A stretch of 64,000 bases of DNA from Meghimatium bilineatum. Taxonomy: Eukaryota; Mollusca; Gastropoda; Stylommatophora; Philomycidae. Shown piece after piece: positions 26,311-38,869 of the stretch. The notes beneath the pieces were generated by a model. It saw only the letters and a program-made list of their open reading frames with translations, was not told where the DNA came from and did no database searches. The stretch covers positions 61,189,245-61,253,244 of the forward strand of contig CM067322.1 of NCBI GenBank assembly GCA_034231615.1. Reading direction: 5' to 3'. A program made the translations under genes and the position numbers. Each line of letters begins with the position of its first letter. Position 1 is the stretch's first letter.

Positions 26311-27179
26311 ACATTCTGGTTGGTAGATAATGAGTTTACTTCTCTTTTTGGAGAGACATGCCCCTTTCAACCAGCGTACAACAAAGTCCAATTAGGTTAT
26401 ATCAGGACGCACTACGATAAAATATGCTTGCTGGGTATATCAAAACAGAAGCCACCTTACATGCAACTAAAATATTGTTATAACAGAATCCTTTTTTATG
26501 TTGACTTTTTATGTAGGAATGTTTAATAAACTTCTTACCCTGTTGTGAAAAGTGAAGAGGCCAAGGAACGCCTTATGATGAAAAGTAAAAGGGGAGACTA
26601 CTGTAAGAGTTTTATGAGCTCTGTTCAAAGTAGATATCATGAACAGAAACAGTTGTATCCCTTGGTTTCACTAATAACAAGAAAGTTTATTATTCATCAT
26701 GTTTTATTTATTGTAAAATAATATTTTCTTAGCTGAAGACAGATGTGCTGGGTGAAAATATTAACAAATCACTGTCTCTATGTAAATAATATCACTGCAT
26801 ATTTACATTAACATTGCTAAAATAAGATATAGGTATCAATCAATCAAAGGTACCAGAGATAATCAATTGCTGCATGTGGTTTTTTCTAGTGCTACCTAGC
26901 ATCAAAATAAAGCACATACTTTAAGTTGCCAACCATAACCATCATCCTTTCTACCAACCTATAGACAGAACAAAAGAAAAGTACGACAAATGAGGAATAT
27001 CTTGTATGATAGGAGCAAAAGATACCCTACTCAGTCTGCAAGCTGGAATAAATAGAAGTTGTGAATGGGTGGAAGTATAAAAAAAGTCCTTGTTGAATGT
27101 TGTGATGCTACTAGAAAGAGAGTATCACGATTTTGCTGCAACTAAGACAGAGGGAATGGTATAAGAACTCAGAATACAG
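26311..27179. other. Intergenic, nothing recognised
   Basis: A 68-codon open stretch at 26320-26526 has no recognisable domain and no splice context. No other features. Confidence 0.4.
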
Positions 27180-27760
27180 TACTCAAAGCTACAAGATATA
27201 ATTATTTACAAAGATAGCTCAGTAGTAAGAGAAACAAACGCGGATGGGGATTCATTATCTTTCAAAGTGGCAAAAAAGTGATTTTTAAATTCTACTGTCT
27301 ATCCCACCACAACATCACGCAATAAAATGGAGCTCTCCATTGTCTGATGATGCATCCACCAACTCTCACAGTTATTCTAACAGACTCTCAGAGTGTATGC
27401 TGCACAAGATAGAAATATTGCATAAGAAAAAAGTGGGCCACTCTTCTTAACAATACTCAAAGAATTACATAGATCCACTGTCCAGGCCATGTGGAAGTCA
27501 CGGGACCAAGAAAGAGCTTATTCACTGGGAGTAAAGTTATAGTGGATGGCAAAGTGATGAGAGAAAACAGCAGAGTTATTTAGGGCAGTCATGCATACAC
27601 TACAAAACGATGAAGGGGAGGCTGAAAAGACAATATACATGTTCAGAGAATGGTGCAAATGGAAGTGACCAGGGGATAAGGGAGAAAGTTCTCTTCACTA
27701 GAAAGACTAGAAGAACCAACAACTGAATGGGACACTGCTGAGCTTATATACTTTTAGATG
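27180..27760 (+). mobile_element. Old I-like LINE, RNase H region
   Basis: TLTVILTDSQSVCCT (about 27360-27405) is the RNase H LTD.QSV motif, and CPGHVEVTGPRKS (about 27480-27520) corresponds to IPSHCGI.GNEKA. Many stops. The limits are approximate. Confidence 0.55.
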
Positions 27761-28407
27761 GCAGATGAAATGGAAGGCAGAGCATTTATGAGAATACCTA
27801 TTGCACAGTGATGCTGGACCCTAATCAAGAATCAATAAAAGACTGGTGGTTTCCAATACTATACAGGATAGTCTCATCAATGATACAATTGTCCTGGGAA
27901 AGGAAATTTTGTTTGCACATGTTTCTTATATTTTCTATTTATTTAGGAGTGTACGGAGTTGAGTTTAACTCTTAAACACTCTGTTGCCCCCCCCCTTTCT
28001 TCATGCATCTATGGCCATGGGTTTCATAGGTTGCTAATATATCTGAGACTTTCTCCAATTCCATCATGGCAACCCATCCAATAGCTTCTCTTTGTTTACT
28101 GTTTTTCTTCTCCCCTTGCTCTTTACAATGGTTACTAATTGTTCAAGTGTTACTATTTTTCTCATCATGTAACATATTCTTTTCAGAATGTGGTCTTCCT
28201 TATAGATTCTCTGAACACTCAGTGATTCTGGGCGAGTTGACCTGCCATTTTATACGAATTGTCTATTCTCATCATATATATATATATTCCATGAGACTGT
28301 TTGCATCTAATCTTTACTATATTTGCCTCTTTATTTCAGCATTTTGAGGACTTTGACATTAATTTAATTAACTGTCCATGATATTTTCATCATCCTTCCC
28401 AAAAACC
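27761..28407. other. Intergenic, nothing recognised
   Basis: No supported gene. The 93-codon open stretch at 28066-28347 is hydrophobic and compositionally T-rich and looks like chance. Confidence 0.4.
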
Positions 28408-29696
28408 ATATATGAGGGATGGTAAAAAAAAAGTAATGCCTCCTAATTTGTATCTAAGTAATTACTGTATCAGTGTGCAATGTGTTAATTTTCCTGGAAT
28501 CCCAAAACACTCTTCTGCACTGTATAGCACAGCCAACCTGTGTTGCTAACAGGTTGCAACAAATTAACCATTACAAAATGGCTGTCAACATTCTGTTCTT
28601 CGACATTCTGTCAAAGAAGTACGGTTAAAACAATGATACGTCATAAAATTTCTCAATGCTGAAATCAGACCCCAATATGTATCCACGTTTGAAGAATGTT
28701 TATGGAGATTTAACAGTGGGTGTTTGCACTTTCTGATGTTGGGTACATCATTTTGAGAAGGCTGAAGTAGGTACATTCTCAATGGATGATACAAAACAGA
28801 CTGGTTATCCATCTGCCGTAGTGACAGAACATTCATCGTGTTGATGATATCATTCATGGTGATCATCTGTAACACTTGACTGCATGCCATGTTGTCCATT
28901 AGTATAGGTAGTGTCCAGAACATTGTTAAAGATCTGGGTTATTCAAAGGTTTGTGCACATTGGGTACCCAGAATGTTGACAGACAGACATAAAGAAACGA
29001 GGACAACCATATCCATTAACTTTCTGCACTGTTACGAAACTGAAGGAGATTAGTTTTTATCAAATATTGTGACAGGCGATGAGACTTGTTCATTTTTTAA
29101 ACCAGAATCCAAGAGGCAGTCAATAAAATGATATCACACAACATCACAAATAAGAAAGAAGTTCAAAAGTTCACAATCTGTAGGAAAGTCATGTCCTCTG
29201 TGTTTTGGAATGAGGTGGGATTCTTCTCAATTTCTTAGAACAAAAGAACAGTAAATGCAGACTATTATATTGAAACTTTGAAGACGCTTAGAGGTCGTCT
29301 TTGGTGACTTTTCCCATTAAAATATCAGCGAACTGCGCTACTGTTGCACGATACCATGTCATACACAGCTAAATGCTAAACCTGCTATTGATACGATTGG
29401 AGAATTTAACTGTACAGTATTACCACATCACCCTTACAGTCGGTCTTACACTTTTATGGACACCAACAACCTTAAATGCACCGAATGCAATTGGTTTAGG
29501 AAAAAAGACAAAATGTTTATAGTGCGAGGATATTTGTGTGAAGATGGACAAAAACTAACAAATAATAGAGACTACATTTAGAAAAACAATTTTAAGTATA
29601 GACATCACACTATTTTTATGTAAATTTTATCTATATTCGTGCCTATTTAATTAAATTATAAATTAGGAGGCATTATTTTTTTACCATTCATCATAT
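28408..29696 (+). mobile_element. mariner-like DNA transposon, inactive, with terminal inverted repeats
   Basis: Ends are inverted repeats of about 35 bp: GATGGTAAAAAAAAAGTAAT then GCCTCCTAATTTGTA on the left, and the complement of AAATTAGGAGGCATTATTTT on the right. The transposase is read in pieces in + orientation: IVTGDETCS (TGDETWF motif, about 29065-29090), NPRGSQ/ESKRQSIK, FKSSQSVGK, KISANCATV and a C-terminal SIV/GYS-like DLGYSKVCAHWVPRM block (about 28930-28975). The length of about 1.29 kb is typical of mariner. Several stops break it. Confidence 0.85.
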
Positions 29697-30649
29697 ACAT
29701 ATATATACAACTTATACGTTATTATAAATAGAGCAACATCTAAAGCAAAAGAATGTGCCTTAACACATCTTATAATCTTTGCATATGGAAGCATATTTGT
29801 GTATTTATTTCATTGATCCATATGTGTAATTCTATATTTTGATTGCATAATACTTTCTATACTTTACAGATATAATGCTTACAATATGTTTGATATTTGA
29901 ATTTTCATATCATACCCATGTGTATGTATATTTTGAAATTCTTTGTTTAATGTAATGAGTGAATTGTGGTGTATTACAAAATGTAGTAATAATATATAAT
30001 TCCAAACTATGTTTTTTGTGTTCAAAGTTTCTTCTGTTGTTAGTACCATAAGTTCTAATCAGGTTCGTGATATCCTGTTTACAAAGTTACTTCCTGCAGA
30101 TTGTTGCTTGAAGCATTGGTAGTATGAGCTATGAGTGATATATATATATATATTTATTTATATAAATGGGAAAATCCAAGAACAAGTAAATTCTCTATAT
30201 CTATTGAACCTTTTTCTTCTTCTTGTGCATTTTTTCTCTAGCTCCTGCAAATTAACAGAATGTAGTTCAGGGAACGGAATTCATTTCCTCATGATTTACA
30301 GCTTTCATGAAATTTCTGAACCTTTTGTCATGACACATATGACTTCAGTATATCTTCTGGATCACTTTGAACATGTGGCATGAGACAATCAACTCCAACT
30401 TATTACCTTCTTAGGCGCCTCTTATTATTTGTGGTATGCAGGGAAGATAAACAGTGTTGCTGTTCTGTGATCCCTTTTCGAGCCTGCCAACACATAGACA
30501 GAACCATTTTAAACTTTTAGTAATATTAGTTTTAGGACAAAATTTCAGAATTTTTATTTTTTAAAAGTCAAACATTTTTTATCTTGACAAAGATCATGTG
30601 AATTTATGTTTCATTAGTCACAAAAGTTACAACAGAAAAGACTAGAGTA
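29697..30649. other. Intergenic, nothing recognised
   Basis: AT-rich with a short (TA)n near 30140. No supported gene. Confidence 0.5.
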
Positions 30650-30880
30650 CCATCTTTATGATTAGAACATGCCACACTCATATACACAGGATGGGCAAAA
30701 CACCAAGATCTTATATCTTTACAGAAAAGACATTACATTACACTACACATACTACAAGAATGTCCAGATCTGCAATACAACTAGGTATGACATGTACACA
30801 CAGAAATCGAAGACAAAACCCTTTGAATGGACGTTGAAGAATTGCAACTGACTGACTCCTTCCTGGACAAGGTATCATTA
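30650..30880 (+). mobile_element. Probable LINE C-terminal relic
   Basis: ILQECPDLQYN-like reading (about 30745-30785), preceded by HITLHYT/ TLH, resembles the AKHILQEC..H motif closing I-like LINEs, followed by LQLTDSFLDKV. The fragment is short and broken. Confidence 0.4.
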
Positions 30881-31057
30881 CACACATGAACACGACTCAG
30901 ATCAGCCTGTATCTAGCTGAGTTGGTTGATTTATCATACTGTCCACTATTTTGCATGTAATAATTCCATAGACACAAGGTGGTATGGACCTTTTAATAGC
31001 TGTCACACAAACAAACTAATAACTAGTCAGCGGGTTTTGGGAATTGCCTACATTTGT

Positions 31058-31105
31058 TTGTCCTGAAGAAGGCTTTATAGTCGAAACGTCGTCTGTCTCT
31101 GTATC
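31058..31105 (+). other. Hammerhead-like / Penelope-type CTGAAGA...GAAACGTCGTC motif
   Basis: CCTGAAGAAGGCTTTATAGT then CGAAACGTCGTCTGTC. GGCU and AGUC can pair as a short stem II, and GAAAC-GUC-GUC gives a minimal stem III with a GUC cleavage triplet. The core CUGAUGA is changed to CUGAAGA. A second copy with an intact CTGATGA is at 54535. Such motifs are known at ends of Penelope-like elements. Stem I is not convincing here. Confidence 0.4.
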
Positions 31106-31204
31106 TCGTTGTTAGATTGTTTCATGTTTTATTTTGGTAACACACCTACCTATTTTTGTATATCTTGACATTTTGCCCAGTGTTACCTCAGCCACCTACT
31201 TCCT

Positions 31205-31500
31205 GTTTAGGGTCGTTACCCTACACTTGTTGATTTATCCCTCGAACCCACCTGTCCAGTTCACCCCAAGCGTGTTCAGTCTGGTTCATGTCAGGAAAGC
31301 TTGCAGGCCAATCCAGTACAATCCAGTACAAGAAAAGGTTGCCGGGCTAAGAAATTCCTTGTTACAATAGCAGTGTGGGATAATGCGGTCGTGCTGTAAG
31401 ATTCCCACAATTTGGTGATTGTGGGAGGTTGGACAATGATCAGTTCTTTGGTTTTTTTTAGTGTAGATAATCTTATTAGTGAGATTAACAAGTGACAATT
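31205..31500 (-). mobile_element. Tc1-like transposase relic
   Basis: The minus strand contains FPDMNQTEHAWGELDRWVRG across about 31210-31290, equivalent to the Tc1 SPDLNPIEHLWDELDRRVR motif around the last catalytic acid. It is preceded by a CNKEFLSPATF segment. It is broken and lacks recognisable ends. Confidence 0.6.
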
Positions 31501-33184
<1,684 letters not shown>

Positions 33185-33436
33185 GTGCTTTCTTATAGAA
33201 AAAAATGTGGATATTCGACGCTTAGTTTACGGAAAAAACTGCTTATATATTTAATTTTAAAATCCACTCCCCCCGCACCCCATCCCAATAACACACGCGA
33301 ATACAATTCATTACCTGGAAAATATTTATAACAATGACATCCTGAGAAAATATTAGATAGTTTAATATCGTGGCGTAAAATGGAGGAAAAATGGTAACAA
33401 AATTATTATATAGCATTCATACAAAATACTAAACAT

Positions 33437-33439
<3 letters not shown>

Positions 33440-33501
<62 letters not shown>
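33440..33501 (+). repeat. (TA)n microsatellite
   Basis: About 60 bp of TA, directly preceded by ACAAAATACTAAACATAGG, the same leader that precedes the TA tract at about 40460. R160 copy b follows 16 bp later. Confidence 0.95.
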
Positions 33502-33502
<1 letters not shown>

Positions 33503-33517
33503 CGCCTATATATCCAC

Positions 33518-33672
33518 CGAAGACGGATGTGCCGGGCCATTGGCGCAAATAAAACTGCGCCATAGCGCATTTCCATTCTTTGAACTACGCCCTGCTGGAA
33601 ATCTATTAGGACCATGGTCCTGCTATAAGGGAGATCCAGCAGGAGTTTGAGAATGAACACTGGAGAAGAAGA
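33518..33672 (+). mobile_element. R160 repeat copy b (best preserved)
   Basis: The copy reads CGAAGACGGATGTGCCGGGC, CATTGGCGCAAATAAAAC, CCTGCTGGAAATC, then the palindrome GGACCATGGTCC, TCCAGCAGGAGTTTGAGAAT and a (GAA)n tail. CCTGCTGGA and TCCAGCAGG are perfect inverted arms around the palindrome, so the 3' half can fold as a hairpin. There is no ORF. It is joined by a short (TA)n to an antisense LINE tail. Confidence 0.8.
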
Positions 33673-33687
33673 ATATATATATATATA

Positions 33688-33960
33688 TCATATCAAGTGA
33701 CAAATTCTTTCCAGAACATTGTCCTTATCGTGAATACTCTCTATCCAACTCTCTATCCCGGGCAACAGACCTGCATTGGCCAGAGACATGCTCATACATT
33801 TCTCAATATCGCTGGTCCGTAGTCTTCTTGGTTTCCCTCTTGCTCTCTCATCTGGCACTCTGCCCTCCATAGAGATATGGTTTGTCCGAAATCCATAATA
33901 GTCTACCCCAACCGACACGACACTTGATAATGATTTTAATTTTCGGCGCAGCTGCAACAG
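33688..33960 (-). mobile_element. LINE 3' end, family B
   Basis: The minus strand encodes EGRVPDERARGKPRRLRTSD, IEKCMSMSLANAGLLPG and IHDKDNVLERICHLI. This is the GRPRRRW..DI block and C-terminus seen at 24003 and 46090. It is one of the less broken tails (89 open codons). Confidence 0.75.
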
Positions 33961-34510
33961 TTTGTTGTCTTTCTTTTTTTTTTATTATATTCGAAGTAAA
34001 TTAAATAGAGAAGCCGTAATATGATTAAAAGACATCTAATATTTTATGGTTATGCGCCCTAATATAACTAAAATGAGCTTGCGGCTGTTGTTGAGTGTGG
34101 GTTTCTTACATTGAAAGTAAGAGCTAATCGGTTGTTAATTCCTAGGGATCGACACAAAACAAAATGTACTCTAGTTTAAGTTTGGCCAAGAAATATCGTT
34201 TCAACATGTACTATTGTTCACCATGGTTATATCAGAGAACATGCACATTTAAATAGCTGATAAGTCGAAGCGTGGCTCTCTTAATATAAGACATATTGAC
34301 TAATGGGAAATTAAGCCTTCTAAAAACGACTCATTTGACTATTCCCATGATTTCCATTGACTATTACACAAAGTATAATAATAGTGGCCATAGAATTATT
34401 AAATGGGAAGGGCGGTGAGAAGAACATCCCTAAGTAATCAGGAGTTAAATATTTACTTGAAGTTATATATCCTGCCTTCCTACGCCTCTGTTTATTATGT
34501 TTACTATACG
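33961..34510. other. Intergenic; fragment related to 55490-55560
   Basis: TATGCGCCCTAATATAACTA (about 34050) parallels TATACGCCCTGATATAACCA (55492). GTAAGAGCTAATCG occurs here (about 34118) and at 54580. These are pieces of dispersed repeats; no gene is seen. Confidence 0.4.
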
Positions 34511-35340
34511 TGTTTGCAATCAGCACTTGGACGTGTATTAACAGACTTCAGTGAATTTCTGAATCTTTTATTTATTATGATGTAATCTATTTGATTGCGT
34601 GTCTTATTATCTACACTTTTCCATGTCCATAGTTGTCTTGGGTGATGGGTAAAGAATGTGTTCTCTATCACCATATTATTATTCCTGGCCTCAATCTACC
34701 AGGATCTCACCTCTTTCATTTCTGGTGCCTAATCCAAATCTGTCAGTAACATCCTCGTCTTGGCTGCCCCCACCTTAGCATTCATATCGTCCATGACAAT
34801 ATTTACTTCGCATTATTTGCATTGTTTCATAGCTGTATTAAAGTCCTTGTAGAATTGTTGTATGTCCTCGTCTGTACTCTCTGATTTTGGTGCATAAACT
34901 TGGTTGATATTTATATTAATAGGCTGCCCCTTTAGTTTTGCTAATAGAACTCTGTCTGATATATTCCAGAATCCTATAACAGATCTAGCACTCTGCTTAT
35001 CCAATATTACTTCCGCGCCATTCCTATATTGAGCTCCTCCTGAGTATATTATTCTAAGATCTTTTGATACAATGCTACCTGCTCCAAGCCATCTCATCTC
35101 ACATAGACCTAGTATGTGATATTCATTCTGCCCATTTCCTGTTTTATATTATCTAATATTCCTAAGTCTGTCAGTATCCGAATGTTCCAGGTTGCAATCT
35201 TGATTGACTTGCACTTGATGGACTTGCTTATTGGAACTGAAATATTATCTAAGTCGTGCCGAAACATAACGTATAATCTATGGATATTTACAGTAGTAGA
35301 TTCCCCTGGCTTTCTACCGGTGTATTTATGATGGTGTTCT
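34511..35340 (-). mobile_element. RTE-like LINE, endonuclease part, inverted relative to its RT
   Basis: The minus strand reads, 5' to 3', ATWNIRILTDLGILDNIKQE (about 35190), RWLGAGSIVSKDLRIIYSGG, VIGFWNISDRVLLAKLKGQP, IQVYAPKSESTDEDIQQFYK, then MDDMNAKVG, TFFTHHPRQLWTWKS, NQIDYIIINKRF and TRPSADC (about 34520). These are the blocks of the RTE/CFDP2-type APE endonuclease in correct order. The sequence stops at RPSAD, and the + strand segment at about 35540 resumes with RPSADYNSNHVPVVGKI. This suggests 5' inversion during insertion. Confidence 0.82.
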
Positions 35341-35519
35341 CCACTAGCCTTTGACTGAATAGTCTGACCTACAAGGCAACAGTGGTTTTGATTTTAGAGT
35401 GGCCTTCTTTTAGATTGATTGTCCTCCGGTAACTAACAAACTCCATCTATCCGGAATACACAATGAAAACGCCGGTCACCATATTTCGAACTATTGCGTC
35501 ACACTAACAAACTGGGCAT

Positions 35520-37715
35520 TGGGGCACACTATTACGATACGTCCAAGCGCTGATTACAACAGCAATCATGTTCCAGTTGTGGGAAAGATTAATATTATGT
35601 TAAAGAGATTAAAAACTACCAGGGCAGATAACATCCCTAATGTGAATATGCTGACAAAGAGCACATAATTACAAGAACAGTATAACATAACAATTCAAAT
35701 AGGTATATTGCGATAGAAAAAATAGGAACCATTGAAGAACAGTGGACGGGTGTTAAGAGAATCATTGCAGCACACATCTAAAGAGATCCTGCCACCTAAG
35801 AAACATCTCAATAAGAAAGATTGGATGACAGAAGATATTTTGAATATGATGAAGCAAAGAAATAGATGAAAAATAACATTGAAGAATACAAGATGAACAA
35901 AGAAATTAAACATAAGTGCAATAAGGCTAAAGAGGATTGGTTAAACGCAAAGTGCAGTGAAATAGAAAAACATTATTATAGAAAAACATTATTATAGAAA
36001 TACAAGTGATACACATTTACAAATAAAGGAATTAACAGGCAGAGGACAGGCTCACAGGACTGGGTGTCTGAAATCTAAGCAGGGGCACATACTAATAGAA
36101 GAAAATTAAATCATGCACAGATGGGAAGAATATATTAAAGAACTGTACAAAGATAACAGAAATGATACTAACTTAAATTATAACAATGAAGGTCCAAGTA
36201 TACTAAAAGCAGAAGTAAAGGAAGCTATACGACACTTTAAAAAAAAACAAATCATCGGGTCCGGAGAAGATTACAAAAGAAGAATTAGAAGCCCTGGGAG
36301 ATTATGGCATTGAAGTTATCACCAAAATGTTAAATGACATCTACAACAGTGGCTATATTCCATCGGATTTGCTACAATCAATTTTCATAGCCCTACCAAA
36401 GAACCTGGTGCAGTGGATTGCGAAGACCACAGAAAAGTCTTTGAGTCAGATGACCAAGATTCTACTGCGCATAATAATGAGGTGTATAAGAGGAAAAAAT
36501 AAAACCAGAGATAGCAGACGAACAATGCGGATTCGTAGAAGGAGAAGGCACAAGAAATGCCCTATAGGCCTATATAGTAAGAACATTAATAGAGAGGGCC
36601 ATAAAAGTACAACAAGACCTTTATCTGTGCTTCATAGATTACAGCAGATCATTTGACAAGGTGATGTTTTCCGAGATTATAAAACTGCTAGAAAATTTTA
36701 ACGTTGATGGGAAAGATCTAGGAGTAATACGAAATATGTATTGGAAACAAACGGCTGCGATGAAAGTTAACAACACTATAGGTAGATTTAAAAAGATATA
36801 AATGGGTGTCAGGCACGGTGGTGTAATGTCACTGGACCTTTTCTCCCTGTATACAGAATACATTGTGCGAAATATAGAAGATATGCAGGAATAAAAGTGG
36901 GAGGATGCAATATAAATAACTTAAGATATGTTGATGACACAGTATTGATCGTTGGAAGCGAACAGTAACTACAAGTCCTATTAGATAAAGTAGTGAAAGA
37001 AAGTGTTAACAAAGGCCTCAGTTTAAACAAGAAGAAAACAAATAATGGTTGATTCGAAGAGCCATACACCACCAAGATTAAACATAATAATTAATGACAC
37101 AAAATTAGCACAAGTTGAAAAATTGAAATATCTTGGGCACTCTGTTATCATCAGAAGGTAGATGCTCAAGTGAGATAAAGAGCCAAACATAACAAGCCAA
37201 ATCAGCATTCCAACAAAAATGAGAACCATTTTGTGCAATGGAAGGCTATCAATGCAGACCCGAATTCGAGTGTTGAGATGTTATATCGAACCAATGTTTT
37301 TTTTATGGATGTGAAGCATGGACTGTAAACAAAAAATTCAAAGCTAATTAGAGGCTACATAAATGTGGTTTCTGAGAAGAATGATGAAAATATCAAGGAC
37401 AGCTAAGAAAACTAATGCAGAGGTTATCATTGATGCTGGCGTAAAAAGATCAATCATATCAAACATTAGGGACAGACAGTCAAGGTTTCTAGGGCATGTG
37501 CTGAGAAGAACACAGCTTTAACATTTAATAACCACTGGAAATATCAAGGGGAGAAGAGATAGGGGACGACAATGAGAAAAGATACTAGATGGACTTGTAT
37601 TGTGGCACGGTAGAAGCTCACCAACCGAGCTTATTGACAACACAAGAGACAGAGAGTCGTGGAGAAACATTATCGCCTATGCCAATCGACATGACACTTC
37701 ATTGATTGATTGATA
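35520..37715 (+). mobile_element. RTE-like LINE, end of endonuclease through RT to 3' end
   Basis: In order across frames: RPSADYNSNHVPVVGKI (35545); KEYI.ELY; LLNDIYNSGYIPSDLLQSIF IALPKK (36327); RTISLMS-like; EQCGFVEGEGTRNAL (36520); LYLCFIDYSRSFDKV (36625); GVIRNMYWKQTAAMKVNN; GVRHGGVMS.DLFSLYTEYI (36805); RYVDDTVLIVG (36930, YVDD box); GLSLNKKKT; then LRRMMKIS, FLGHVLRRT, GRRDRGRQ, and ANRHDTS.LID at the end. Many stops break it. The order and motifs fit RTE-type LINEs. The sequence between 35341 and 35520 is not assigned. Confidence 0.82.
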
Positions 37716-38247
37716 CTTGTGGGTATGAGATTGTGATCTCTTTTTTGGAAGACACACCACTTTTCCATTGGTAAATATCATTCTTGGTTATATCATGGCG
37801 TATGACCATTGAAACATGTTATATTGAAGTTTAATGAATCCTGTAACAACGACTACCAGAGTTTCGTATTTTCTGTATCCCTTAGTGTTTAATTATGGGA
37901 ATGTGATTTCTCTCATGATCCCGTTTACCTGGCAGATGAGAAGAATATCTAGTTTTTTTTCTTTCTTCTGAGTTATCCAATCACAGAACTGTTCACAAAT
38001 CGAATATCACCTGACCAATGAAAATTATGAATAAGAGAGCAGACATGTAATAAAAAACTGTAAACAGCAGCTGTGTTCATGAAAAAAAAATCAACTTCGG
38101 AACTTAAGGTTCAGTTTAGTGCATCGGGAGTATATGTAATCTGTGTTGTCAGGGAAGCTTTCTAGTGTTTTCTTATTGTGAACCTGCATTAATCATTAAT
38201 GTTTTAATAGTCTTCCCGTATATATAAAGGCACGTTATTTATTCTCA
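37716..38247 (+). promoter_or_regulatory. Upstream region of GCH1
   Basis: Likely holds the GCH1 promoter and 5' UTR, but no element can be fixed. TATATAAAGG at 38219-38230 resembles a TATA box, yet it lies only about 20 bp before the ATG, so it is more likely 5' UTR. An in-frame TAA at 38197-38199 precedes the ATG, with no other ATG between. Confidence 0.35.
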
Positions 38248-38737
38248 ATGGGTGATCATACAAGACCGGCTGTTCCTGATCCAAACGTAGAGGTTGTCGA
38301 AACACTTCGTAGGCTTACTTTCGTGCGACATCCCAGCTTAGGTTTAGGTTACGACGAAAACGAAGTTGACGGTATGTCTACTCGTCTTTCATCAGTACAT
38401 TCAGATACAAATAAACATCGTTCGATGTCAGATTCAAGCAGAAGTATTGTTAAAGTTGATCGCAGTCATGGAAATTCCTCTAAGACAATTGATGTGCAGC
38501 TAGATAGCAAAATCAAAACTGTTACTGTTATGAACGGAGATGCTGAAGAAATAGAAATATCTGGAGAGAAGACCCCTTATAGTGATGACGAAATAGCCAA
38601 AGAGATGGCATTGCAGTACCAAAAAATTATTGAACATTTAGGAGAAGACCCTAAACGACAAGGGTTATTGAAGACGCCAGAAAGGGCAGCAAAGGCCATG
38701 ATGTTTTTTACAAAGGGTTACAAAGAAAATATAGCAG
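38248..38737 (+). CDS. GCH1: GTP cyclohydrolase I, first coding exon
   Basis: GTP cyclohydrolase I converts GTP to 7,8-dihydroneopterin triphosphate, the first step of tetrahydrobiopterin synthesis in the cytosol. The exon gives 163 complete codons. An N-terminal regulatory extension of about 110 residues, Ser/Asp-rich and low in conservation, is followed by the start of the enzyme domain: [20 protein letters not shown] (about 112-131), then [18 protein letters not shown] (about 132-149) and [31 protein letters not shown] is diagnostic of the family. The exon ends in phase 1 (GCA G|), the same phase and place as the known human exon 1 boundary (GYQETIS-D). The start is the first ATG after an in-frame stop. 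The catalytic Cys/His zinc residues lie in later exons, which were not recognised in the window. Read-through into the intron stops after five codons. Confidence 0.94.
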
Positions 38738-38743
38738 GCAAGT
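38736..38743 (+). promoter_or_regulatory. GC-type splice donor of GCH1 exon 1
   Basis: The sequence is AG|GCAAGT with GC at 38738-38739, matching the strong consensus seen at GC-AG introns. No GT donor nearby preserves both the protein alignment and the phase. A GC at this site is inferred to be the real donor. Confidence 0.75.
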
Positions 38744-38869
38744 ACAATTAACCTAATTGTGGAGTGTTTAATTTAGGCCCTATATGTTTTTAAAGTATTT
38801 TTTTCGGGAGGCTTTTCGTATGTGTAGTGTGTATATATATACACAATTATATCAGTGTTAGAGTGAAGA

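Noticed and set aside
33406-33660. 84-codon minus-strand frame
   Set aside because: Runs through a (TA)n microsatellite and an R160 repeat; the translation is a YIYIYI artefact.
38219-38230. TATATAAAGG as the GCH1 TATA box
   Set aside because: Only about 20 bp before the ATG, too close to serve as TATA with a 5' UTR; it may be chance in AT-rich DNA.
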